The position numbers and the translations under genes were made by a program. From an uncultured Lachnospiraceae bacterium (GTDB taxonomy: Bacteria > Bacillota > Clostridia > Lachnospirales > Lachnospiraceae), in contig CADCQV010000268.1 of the NCBI GenBank assembly GCA_902803625.1, positions 1-6,851 of the forward strand: DNA of 6,851 nucleotides, written 5' to 3'. Below the pieces are notes generated by a model. That model searched no databases, was not told the origin of the DNA, and worked only from the letters and a program-made list of their open reading frames with translations. Position 1 is the stretch's first letter; the number at the start of each line of letters is the position of its first letter. Positions 1-5,509 of this stretch are shown here, in pieces.

Positions 1-84
1 GGGTTTATCCCACATCGAAGATGTGGGATGCCGCCCCGGCGAGGGTTTATCCCACATCGAAGATGTGGGATGCCGCCCCGGCGA
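1..84. repeat. Tandem 42-bp double-hairpin repeat, two copies
   Basis: Two identical 42-bp units lie head to tail (1-42 and 43-84). Each holds a perfect 10-bp inverted repeat, ATCCCACATC / GATGTGGGAT, around a GAA triloop (7-29 and 49-71). A smaller hairpin, GCCG-CCC-CGGC, follows (30-40 and 72-82). The array begins at the window edge, so more copies may lie outside. It is just beyond the 3' end of the traX-like gene. Read on the minus strand there is no T-run after the stems, so it is not a standard intrinsic terminator. It resembles intergenic REP/palindromic-unit elements. Its function is unknown. Confidence 0.85.
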
Positions 85-87
85 GGG

Positions 88-100
88 GTTGCGAAGCAAC
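88..100. repeat. Short hairpin with the same GAA loop
   Basis: GTTGC-GAA-GCAAC forms a 5-bp perfect stem with the same GAA triloop as the neighbouring 42-bp units, four bases after the second unit. It may be a degenerate or alternative member of the same palindromic family. It lies 17 bases past the traX-like stop, so it would form the first 3'-UTR hairpin of that transcript, but no U-tract follows. Confidence 0.5.
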
Positions 101-117
101 AGGAAGGATCTTACTCC

Positions 118-759
118 TCAACCCCCCGCATATTTCTTCACCAGAAATATTATCAAAAGGTGGCAGGGGTAGAATACATAGAAGAAGTACTTCCATGACG
201 GCCCTCTTTTCCCATTGTAAAAAGAAAGCGGTATAATGGCAAGACTGCCCGCCACCTGTGACCTTGCCGTAAAAAGCCTGATATTCGCCGCGATGATATT
301 CAGATCCCGTAAAAATGGAAGATCCCTGAAATAATCAAAGGCAAATATCATATATATCCCCGGATATCTGTAGCTGAAATGGCAGTATTCACCTAGCCAC
401 ATAAACGATACGAGGATCAAAGCCTTCAGGACGATGCTGTTTGTCCAATCCATGAAGCAGAGCATAAGGAGACCCGAAAACAACGTGAAAAACACATTCT
501 GGGATCCCCAGTAGAAAAGGCAGTCCTCACTCAGCATATCATATGGTATCTCCGAAATAAGAGCAAAGATAAGCAGGCGTATGAGATACTTTTTCACATC
601 CCTTGTGTGATGATAGCCCTCGGTAAGAAGAAAGCAGTAAATGGGAAAGGCAAGCCTCCCCACATACCTCATCCATTCCGCCTCCGGAAAAAGATACGCA
701 CCTGCGTGGTCTATGACCATTGATATGCAGGCTATGATCTTCAGAGAAAATGCCGACAA
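118..759 (-). CDS. TraX family membrane protein
   Basis: This is a 213-residue, strongly hydrophobic protein matching the TraX family (PF05857). TraX of the F plasmid is linked to N-acetylation of pilin. Firmicute homologues are chromosomal, and their substrate is not known to me. Visible family marks are LKIIACISMVIDHAG (6-20), RYVGRLAFPIYCFLLTEGYHHTR (31-53, containing the typical GR-AFPIY-F segment), the YLIRLLIFALISEIPYD helix (58-74), QNVFFTL (87-93) and a C-terminal YPCHLLII segment (197-204). Several membrane helices are evident and there is no cleavable signal peptide. The start is TTG: it is the only usable start between the in-frame stop at 772-774 and an ATG that would remove the conserved LKIIA helix. 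The start is one base past the stop of the upstream GH13-like gene, so translation is probably coupled. Length is near the usual 210-250 residues. The family call is firm; the biochemical role is not. Confidence 0.85.
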   Translation of the reverse strand: MSAFSLKIIACISMVIDHAGAYLFPEAEWMRYVGRLAFPIYCFLLTEGYHHTRDVKKYLIRLLIFALISEIPYDMLSEDCLFYWGSQNVFFTLFSGLLMLCFMDWTNSIVLKALILVSFMWLGEYCHFSYRYPGIYMIFAFDYFRDLPFLRDLNIIAANIRLFTARSQVAGSLAIIPLSFYNGKRGPSWKYFFYVFYPCHLLIIFLVKKYAGG

Positions 760-760
760 C

Positions 761-2518
761 TCACTCTGCCCTCAGGATGACCACAGATCTGGGAGGAACA
801 TTGATAAATCCCGATTCTGTAAAAGGTTCCTTTTTCTCTGCATTTGTGTTTATGATGCACTTCCACTTCGCGCTTTTTTCAAGCTTCGGCAGAGCCAGCC
901 TCTGCTCCTGCCAGTACATATTAAAAGCGAGATAGTAAAGCTCCTTATCCGAATACATGACTCCCACGTGCCTGAAATAGTCATAAAATTCCGCCTGCCA
1001 GGCCATCTCACCATGGAAGGAGGTCTCGGGATAGCGGCCTTTCTTTTTTCCTGCACTGTGTCTGAAAACAGGGTTTTTGAGTCTCAGCTCCATAAGCTCC
1101 CTTACAAATTCAAAGATCTCCCTGTTTTTCTCAAGATCGTCCCAGTTTAACCATGTAACGGAATTATCAAGACAGTAGGGGTTATTGTTTCCGTTCTGGG
1201 AATTCCTGAATTCATCTCCCATAAAGATCCTCGGAGTTCCCCGTGACAAAAGTAGGTAGATAAAGGCATTCTTTATCTGCCTTTTCCTCAAAGCCTCCAC
1301 TGCCTTTCTGCGGCTCTTTCCCTCCACACCGCAGTTCCAGGAATAATTGAAATCCGTGCCGTCGGTATTGTTTTCGCCGTTTTCTTCATTATGCTTCCTG
1401 TCGAAGCTCACCATGTCATTCATAGTCAGGGTATTGAAGGAAGCCATATAGTTTACCGAAGCGCATTCTCCTCCCGAAAGAAGATGGTTGGCAAATCTCG
1501 AAAGCATATCGGCGTCACTCTTCAGAAATCTCCTGTTGTCATAGAGAAAATCGTTGTTTAATACAGCTATTCTCTTTTTCCTGTCATCCCCGGCAAACTT
1601 CAGGGAAGCGCTGTCAGGATAATTCTCAAAAATAAACTTGCTCTTCTTCAGATACGGATCTCTCAGAATATCGGAAACCGGGATATCCGAGCCGAAAAGC
1701 GCAAAGCCGTCAACACCGTAATCCACCACCCAGTACCGCAGGACATCCACTATATATCTGGAGGTTAAGGAGGGCTCGAAATAAAAATCGGCTATAACCT
1801 CCATATCCGCCTTATGAAGGGCAGATACCATATTCTTAAAGGATGCGATCCCGTCTCCCGAAGCGGAATAGCTGTTCTTCGGAACAAAGTAATTTCCTGA
1901 GGTGTAGCCCCAGTAATTGAGCCTGCCCTTTGACCTTTTCCTTATGGGTGCTTCCTTTATTGCCTCGTCCTGGCTCTCAGGACGCCTGTCATCTATTATC
2001 TCATTAAAGTCATACGCAGGCATAAGCTCCAGTGTATTGACCCTGAGCTTCTTGAAATAAGGTATCTTTTCGACTATGCCTTCAAAGGTACCGTGATTTT
2101 CCACCCCGGAATTCCTGTTTTTCGTAAATCCCCTGACATGAAGATAATAAAGAATAATATCCTGAAATCCACGGACTGTCGGAGCCGGAACCACTTCGGT
2201 TGCCGGAGGCGTATCAAATCTTCCGAAGGGTTTGAATGATCCCCACCTTTCATCTCCGCAAACATGGCAGCAATAGGGATCCATAAAGGTTTCAGCGCCG
2301 CTTCGAAGCCTGTATCCGCTCTTCTTTGTGTCAAGGCCGTAAAGGGTCATATTTGAGACCGTCCCGACGCTGTTTTTGTCATCAAAGGGAATTTCTTTCT
2401 TTACAGAGCCCTTCAGGTCAAGAAGTTGAAGATATAAGGGCTTTGTCCCGGGATTCTCAACAGAGACAAGGGTTATCTCCTCCGGAACCTGATTTAAGTT
2501 TGGATCATTCTTTTTCAT
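761..2518 (-). CDS. GH13 isoamylase/debranching-type protein, probably catalytically inactive
   Basis: This 585-residue protein has the layout of glycogen-debranching/isoamylase enzymes: an N-terminal beta domain (about 1-115), a TIM barrel (about 120-475) and a C-terminal beta domain. Scaffold motifs are intact: YYLHVRGFT (124-132), GTFEGIVEKIPYFKKL (143-158), NYWGY (201-205), KHNEENGENNTDGTDFNYSWNCGVEG (375-400) and GTPRIFMGDEFRNSQNGNNNPYC (427-449). The active-site motifs are not. Region I, normally DVVxNH, reads DFYFEP (244-249). Region II, normally GFRFD, reads GFALF (271-275), losing the nucleophile Asp and its Arg. Region IV, normally HDG, reads FNT (361-363), losing the transition-state Asp. 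Only a possible acid Glu298 remains. The reading frame is open throughout and the structural residues are conserved, so it looks like a maintained pseudoenzyme, perhaps a glucan-binding or regulatory protein, not a decaying gene. It lies in an apparent operon with the TraX-like gene. No signal peptide is seen, so it is probably cytoplasmic. Confidence 0.85.
   Translation of the reverse strand: MKKNDPNLNQVPEEITLVSVENPGTKPLYLQLLDLKGSVKKEIPFDDKNSVGTVSNMTLYGLDTKKSGYRLRSGAETFMDPYCCHVCGDERWGSFKPFGRFDTPPATEVVPAPTVRGFQDIILYYLHVRGFTKNRNSGVENHGTFEGIVEKIPYFKKLRVNTLELMPAYDFNEIIDDRRPESQDEAIKEAPIRKRSKGRLNYWGYTSGNYFVPKNSYSASGDGIASFKNMVSALHKADMEVIADFYFEPSLTSRYIVDVLRYWVVDYGVDGFALFGSDIPVSDILRDPYLKKSKFIFENYPDSASLKFAGDDRKKRIAVLNNDFLYDNRRFLKSDADMLSRFANHLLSGGECASVNYMASFNTLTMNDMVSFDRKHNEENGENNTDGTDFNYSWNCGVEGKSRRKAVEALRKRQIKNAFIYLLLSRGTPRIFMGDEFRNSQNGNNNPYCLDNSVTWLNWDDLEKNREIFEFVRELMELRLKNPVFRHSAGKKKGRYPETSFHGEMAWQAEFYDYFRHVGVMYSDKELYYLAFNMYWQEQRLALPKLEKSAKWKCIINTNAEKKEPFTESGFINVPPRSVVILRAE
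769..773 (-). promoter_or_regulatory. Shine-Dalgarno deciding the TTG start of traX-like gene
   Basis: On the minus strand GAGGG sits nine bases before the TTG at 757-759, inside the last codons of the upstream gene. Together with the one-base gap between stop and start, it supports TTG initiation and translational coupling. Confidence 0.55.
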
Positions 2519-2525
2519 AAGAGGG

Positions 2526-2534
2526 ATTGTACCA
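2526..2534 (-). promoter_or_regulatory. Extended -10 promoter, possible leaderless start
   Basis: Minus-strand TGGTACAAT fits an extended -10 (TGnTATAAT) with one mismatch. The predicted start of transcription, about seven bases downstream, falls at 2519-2520, immediately before the ATG at 2516-2518. No Shine-Dalgarno lies before this ATG (the leader reads CCCTCTT). A good -35 is absent; the position is taken by the T-tract of the upstream terminator. Confidence 0.4.
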
Positions 2535-2543
2535 CAAAATACG

Positions 2544-2580
2544 AAAAAAAAATACCGCCCCGTGCAATGAGGGGCGGTAT
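2544..2580 (-). terminator. Rho-independent terminator of the 395-residue orphan gene
   Basis: Read on the minus strand, a perfect 10-bp stem ATACCGCCCC / GGGGCGGTAT with a nine-base loop is followed at once by a run of T residues (2544-2552). It lies about 65 bases beyond the stop of the upstream orphan gene and directly before the promoter of the GH13-like gene, separating the two transcripts. The opposite strand has no comparable T-run. Confidence 0.9.
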
Positions 2581-2645
2581 ACTTTATCCTGCGTTCTAAA
2601 GTTCACAGCTCTCCGGGTTCTCCGAACCGGGAACAATAATCTGCT

Positions 2646-3833
2646 TTATGCAACCTCCTGAACGGTAACCCGGTTATTCACCGCATTTTCGTCAATAGCG
2701 GCCTGCGCGGCGGTGCTTGCAGCGGCCTCAATATTCTGAGTATTTACTGCTCCCTCCGCATTTTCGGTATTCACGGTAGTCATAACATTTTCAAGTTCCT
2801 CTGCTTCCTCCGTAACCTCCGGAGCAGCGGCCCTGACACCAAAGCTTTCAGGCGTATTCCTGACTGCAGTCTCCGGAATCTCTATCCTATTAACGCCTAC
2901 AGCGCTTTCATCCTCTTCCATCTCCTTTATTGAGGAAGTCACATCATAAGGACTCTCCCGGAAGGAATAGGCTACGTTGTAAAGCTCCTTATCTGCTGCC
3001 CTTGCTGCCTGAGCATTCTCCTGCTCTGTATCAAGGCGCTGATTCTCGGTCATGGCTCTGCGCCTGTCCGCAGCCTCGCTTAAAAGCTCTTCACGCTCTG
3101 CCTTTCTCTCGGCTCTTAATTTATCCGCATTCTTTTCCCTGATGCTTTCGAGACGCTCCTCTGCAGCTCTGACATTTTCATTGCCCGTATCTGCGTTCTC
3201 TGTCTTTCCGGTCCGTGGATCTTCAGCACTTCTGCGGGTCACAGGCACTTCATTATTTTCAGGCTTCTCCTGCTCTTCCGTATCCCCTGCCCTGTTTGTG
3301 CGACGATCCTCCATCTCCGACTTGTATGCCGCAGTGGTTATATTTCCGTCCTCAAACATTTCCTTCAGTTCATGGGCTGAATACTGAGTGAGATCAGCGC
3401 TGTCAGTGTTCTTTGTATCGGCCTTCCCGGCAGTCTCCTCTTTTCCTGCAGGAGCTTTAGTTTCGATATTCTCCTTCAGAGTATCGACCTCCGCCTGTCG
3501 GATCCTGTTCTCATTGATTTCTTTACTGATACCAAGCTTCTCGGAGCTTGCGGAAATGGTTTCGGCAACATTTCCCTTGTCCCCGCTGTCCTCTTTCAGG
3601 AAATCGATACTGTTCTTTCCCTTTGCCTCATACATCTTTGAAAGGGAAGAACCCTCGGATGAGATACTGACAGTATCACCGTCTCTCGACACTCCTCCGT
3701 TTGCCTTCGAATCGATCTTTGAAAGCTTTTCCTGTCTTTCCCGGTCTGAAGGGACATATTTCACTCCGGCCTGATAACCGGAGACCCCGGACGCACCGAC
3801 GCTCCTATACAAATCTACAGAATTTACATTCAT
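2646..3833 (-). CDS. Glu/Ala-rich coiled-coil orphan protein
   Basis: This 395-residue protein is not one I can name. It is strongly hydrophilic, rich in Glu, Ala, Asn, Thr and Arg, and lacks Cys, Trp, a signal peptide and any membrane helix, so it should be cytoplasmic and largely extended. Visible parts are: an N-terminal segment MNVNSVDLY with DTVSISSEGSSL at 53-64, of a style seen near the start of FlgM- or FliK-like flagellar proteins; a short LTQYSAHELKEMFEDGNITTAAY motif at 148-170, resembling the SHOCT-type helix-turn-helix oligomerisation motif; a long charged helix, probably coiled coil, at about 222-285; and an Asn/Thr/Ala-rich tail (350-395) with repeated NTEN/NTQN-like elements. 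The start is secure: GAGGAGG lies seven bases before the ATG, behind a good promoter. It is monocistronic, ending in the terminator at 2544-2580. A flagellar or cell-envelope link is only a guess. Confidence 0.8.
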   Translation of the reverse strand: MNVNSVDLYRSVGASGVSGYQAGVKYVPSDRERQEKLSKIDSKANGGVSRDGDTVSISSEGSSLSKMYEAKGKNSIDFLKEDSGDKGNVAETISASSEKLGISKEINENRIRQAEVDTLKENIETKAPAGKEETAGKADTKNTDSADLTQYSAHELKEMFEDGNITTAAYKSEMEDRRTNRAGDTEEQEKPENNEVPVTRRSAEDPRTGKTENADTGNENVRAAEERLESIREKNADKLRAERKAEREELLSEAADRRRAMTENQRLDTEQENAQAARAADKELYNVAYSFRESPYDVTSSIKEMEEDESAVGVNRIEIPETAVRNTPESFGVRAAAPEVTEEAEELENVMTTVNTENAEGAVNTQNIEAAASTAAQAAIDENAVNNRVTVQEVA

Positions 3834-3838
3834 CGTAC

Positions 3839-3858
3839 CACCTCCTCAGATTGAGGTG
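3839..3858 (-). promoter_or_regulatory. Ribosome site inside an inverted repeat
   Basis: The Shine-Dalgarno of the orphan gene (GAGGAGGTG on the minus strand, 3839-3847) can pair with CACCTC at 3853-3858, a perfect 6-bp stem with an 8-base loop. An alternative 5-bp stem, CCTCA-GAT-TGAGG, overlaps it (3844-3856). Either would hide the ribosome site. The predicted transcription start is near 3855, so the upstream arm may be only partly transcribed. Confidence 0.4.
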
Positions 3859-3861
3859 CTA

Positions 3862-3890
3862 ATCATACTTATACATATTTAATTTATCAA
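3862..3890 (-). promoter_or_regulatory. Sigma-A-type promoter of the orphan gene
   Basis: On the minus strand TTGATA (3885-3890) and TATGAT (3862-3867) are separated by exactly 17 bases, each hexamer one mismatch from consensus. The predicted start is near 3855, giving a short leader of about 20 bases that carries the ribosome site. The rest of the divergent gap up to 4092 is AT-rich and shows no gene. Confidence 0.7.
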
Positions 3891-4035
3891 AATCAGACGA
3901 AATGTAAAGACAATTCTGCAAAAATTCATAAAAATTTAATATTTCGATGATATCAGGTATCTATTCAGGCTCTAAAACACTCGTCGCCAGGTTCGCTTTA
4001 CAGCAAATTAAAGGCTGTTTTTTTCAGTTCATCTG

Positions 4036-4041
4036 TATAAT
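4036..4041 (+). promoter_or_regulatory. -10 box before the glycosyltransferase remnant
   Basis: A perfect TATAAT lies 51 bases before the ATG at 4093, with a predicted start near 4048. The -35 region is poor (T-rich, around 4013-4020). It points toward the remnant and the membrane-protein gene behind it and is the only good forward promoter signal in the divergent gap. Confidence 0.4.
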
Positions 4042-4092
4042 AGAGTATAGGTAACTATTCAGAACAGTCACTTGCGTATCCGCAGGTAACAT

Positions 4093-4514
4093 ATGAAAAA
4101 CCCGGCATTTGAATACATGAGCTACACAGAAACAGTAAACACGGTTTTTTACATAATGGCCGTCATTGCAGAGCTTCTTTTTACACACTATGCAGTCCTG
4201 GCGGCAGTCGGTGTTTTTGCGTGCAAAAAATTTCCGAAGGCTGAGCGGAAAAATAAATACGCACTTATCATACCCGCAAAAAATGAAGAAGCTGTGATTT
4301 ACACTCTGATACAGAGTGTCCGCAGCACCGACTATCCACAGGAGCTTTTGGACATATTTGTGGTCGCACATAACTGTTCTGACAGAACGGCTGAAATTGT
4401 CGCAAAGACGGATGCCCATGTCTATGAAAGCTCTTACTTGACATTGAGGCTCTCTTTTCAAAGGATCTGGTATGGGAGAAGATCCCGCACACCGGAAGAC
4501 AGGGTAAGAGCTGA
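4093..4514 (+). pseudogene. Family-2 glycosyltransferase with internal deletion
   Basis: Residues 1-112 from the ATG at 4093 are the start of a membrane-bound GT2 glycosyltransferase: one or two hydrophobic helices (about 15-44), then the GT-A domain start KYALIIPAKNEEAV (55-68) and VVAHNCSDRTAEIVAKT (90-106), the usual nucleotide-binding segment with its first Asp. After HVYE (109-112) the family pattern stops, and this frame runs on as nonsense to 4539. From 4428 another frame encodes LDIEALFSKDLVWEKIPHTG and ends at TGA 4512-4514. This matches the C-terminal tail of such enzymes (W-x-x-I-x-H-T). The middle of the enzyme, including DxD, the acceptor-site motifs and later helices, is missing, with the junction near 4425-4440. 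The old stop lies 18 bases before the next gene, a normal operon gap. The ribosome site is weak. An inactive product is near certain; the original polymer is unknown. Confidence 0.8.
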
Positions 4515-4531
4515 TTTAACCGGAGGTTCTT

Positions 4532-5224
4532 ATGGATGACAGGATTGAAAAGCTTGCCGAGTATCTGGAGAAACGCTACATACAAAAAAAATTACTGAAT
4601 CTCTTCCTTGGCGCACTGATAACACTTCTTTGCGTATTCGCTCTTATCTATATGGAAAACATCGACAGGGAGGGGATATTGATACTGCGATGGATGACTG
4701 TGGACGGAACCCTGTTTACGCTTATTCTCACCGTATTCTTCTTTGCGGTAAATATCATTGAGCTCAGAAAGAACACAGAACTCACAAGGAGAGCGGTGTA
4801 TTTTGCCAGATTATCATCGGCGGTAGCTGAAGCAGTGATTATTATTGTAGTACTGCAAAGCCAGCTGACCGACTCTCCCATGCACGTCTTCCGTCCGGAT
4901 ATGTTCTGTATGCATATCATCATTCCCCTGCTGGTCATCGCTTCGTTTACCATGAACGATTCCCCCCTCGGAAAACTGAAAAAAAGAGAGATCCTCTACG
5001 GCACATCCTTTGTAACTTTCTATGCTGTGATAATACTTACTCTCATCGGATCAGGAGTTATCCGCGGGGAGTACATACCATACTCATTCCTTGATATCAG
5101 ATCAATGAGCCTTTCTTCCTTTGCCGCTATAGCTGCATTATTCTATGTAATGGGATACGCTTTGTCTGCGCTGCTTTCCGTGCTGAACCGGAAGGTCTAT
5201 TGGGGATGGTACAGAAAAAAATAA
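4532..5224 (+). CDS. Six-helix membrane protein, possibly Pr6Pr/FAR-17a-like
   Basis: This 230-residue integral membrane protein has about six helices, near 21-40, 57-76, 92-110, 126-141, 155-177 and 195-217. There is a basic N-terminal cytoplasmic helix (MDDRIEKLAEYLEKRY) and a basic, aromatic C-terminus (RKVYWGWYRKK). MHIIIPLLVIASF (127-139), with a His at the head of a helix, then a Tyr/Phe-rich YIPYSFLDI loop (181-189) and a final helix ending LLSVLNR, recall the bacterial Pr6Pr / FAR-17a-AIG1 type. I consider that similarity suggestive only. The start is well supported: GGAGG at 4522-4526 lies five bases before the ATG. It follows the old stop of the glycosyltransferase remnant by 17 bases, so it was probably its operon partner. 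It remains intact, implying a use independent of the lost enzyme. No convincing terminator follows, so the downstream peptide gene may share its transcript. Confidence 0.75.
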   Translation: MDDRIEKLAEYLEKRYIQKKLLNLFLGALITLLCVFALIYMENIDREGILILRWMTVDGTLFTLILTVFFFAVNIIELRKNTELTRRAVYFARLSSAVAEAVIIIVVLQSQLTDSPMHVFRPDMFCMHIIIPLLVIASFTMNDSPLGKLKKREILYGTSFVTFYAVIILTLIGSGVIRGEYIPYSFLDIRSMSLSSFAAIAALFYVMGYALSALLSVLNRKVYWGWYRKK

Positions 5225-5307
5225 ATTTATCTGCCATTTTTTCTTTTGCCACGTATATATTTTCAAAGCAACAAAAACAAACACTTTAATGACAGGAGGA
5301 AAAGAAT

Positions 5308-5466
5308 ATGTCAAACAGAGATTATATAAAACTTAATATGGATGAACTTGATAAGGTTGCAGGCGGAATCAGAGTTTTAGCAGGACAGACCGGGAATACA
5401 GATCCAATCATAGTAGCAGATCCTGCAGGCATTCCCCGCGGCGGCAGAGTACAGGTGAGGGTATAA
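5308..5466 (+). CDS. Double-glycine leader peptide, 52 residues
   Basis: This small gene has a consensus ribosome site: AGGAGG at 5294-5299, eight bases before ATG. The product begins MSNRDYIKLNMDELDKVAGG. The hydrophobic/acidic pattern LxMDELDKVAGG is that of leaders cut after Gly-Gly by peptidase-containing ABC exporters (bacteriocins and RiPP precursors). Cleavage after residue 20 would leave a 32-residue core starting IRVLAGQTGNTDPIIVADPA and ending GIPRGGRVQVRV. The core has no Cys, Ser or aromatic residues, so lanthionine or sactipeptide rings are impossible; it is rich in Gly, Val, Pro and Asp and carries a basic tail. I do not recognise the core. The gene is 83 bases after the membrane-protein gene, with only weak promoter-like sequence (TATATT at 5256-5261) between. 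Its stop codon is the first base triplet of a 13-bp tandem repeat. It could be a bacteriocin, a signalling peptide or a RiPP substrate. Confidence 0.8.
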   Translation: MSNRDYIKLNMDELDKVAGGIRVLAGQTGNTDPIIVADPAGIPRGGRVQVRV

Positions 5467-5499
5467 GTCAACGGGGTAAGTCAACGGGGTAAGTCAACG
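5464..5499. repeat. 13-bp tandem repeat TAAGTCAACGGGG
   Basis: Two full units (5464-5476, 5477-5489) and a 10-base third one (5490-5499) lie head to tail. The first unit supplies the stop codon of the 52-residue peptide gene. The third merges into the palindrome that carries the stop of the opposing gene. The AGTCAA and GGGG words recur, rearranged, in the 29-bp REP-like elements further right, so a relation is possible but unproven. Confidence 0.85.
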
Positions 5500-5509
5500 T
5501 TGACTTACC
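5488..5509. repeat. 22-bp perfect palindrome between convergent genes
   Basis: The arms GGTAAGTCAAC / GTTGACTTACC are fully complementary with no spacer. The palindrome contains the last Trp codon and TAA stop of the minus-strand metallopeptidase-like gene (5505-5510). Both convergent genes thus end with the identical string TAAGTCAAC. On the plus strand the stem is followed by AAATTTCTTCTTTTTT, so it might act as a weak terminator for the peptide gene. The symmetry also suits a protein-binding site or a transposition hotspot. Confidence 0.85.

Noticed and set aside
1..84. CRISPR-like repeat array
   Set aside because: The two units are directly adjacent with no unique spacer, and each is a hairpin pair; no cas gene is near.
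641..1150. 169-codon plus-strand frame across the traX/GH13 junction
   Set aside because: It is antisense to two well-supported genes and its product has no recognisable domain.
2605..2632. Hairpin around CCGGGTTC-TCC-GAACCGGG as a second terminator
   Set aside because: The stem is interrupted by a G-G mismatch and has no T-run; the real terminator is at 2544-2580.
3052..3774. Ser/Phe/Leu-rich open frames on the plus strand opposite the orphan gene
   Set aside because: They mirror the Glu/Ala-rich coding strand, lack ribosome sites and have no family features.
4001..4024. Intrinsic terminator (ACAGC...GCTGT followed by T-run)
   Set aside because: The stem is only five base pairs with a 9-base loop, and no plus-strand gene ends upstream.
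4024..4461. 145-codon minus-strand frame with several Cys residues
   Set aside because: It lies opposite the recognisable glycosyltransferase remnant and has no ribosome site; the cysteines are a by-product of the antisense reading.
4515..4539. Extension of the glycosyltransferase frame to 4539, overlapping the next gene
   Set aside because: After residue 112 the frame loses family similarity, while another frame carries the genuine C-terminus ending at 4514.
5225..5307. Promoter for the 52-residue peptide (TATATT near 5256, TTTAAT near 5286)
   Set aside because: Neither has a convincing -35 at proper spacing, and the second would start transcription inside the ribosome site; not called as a feature.
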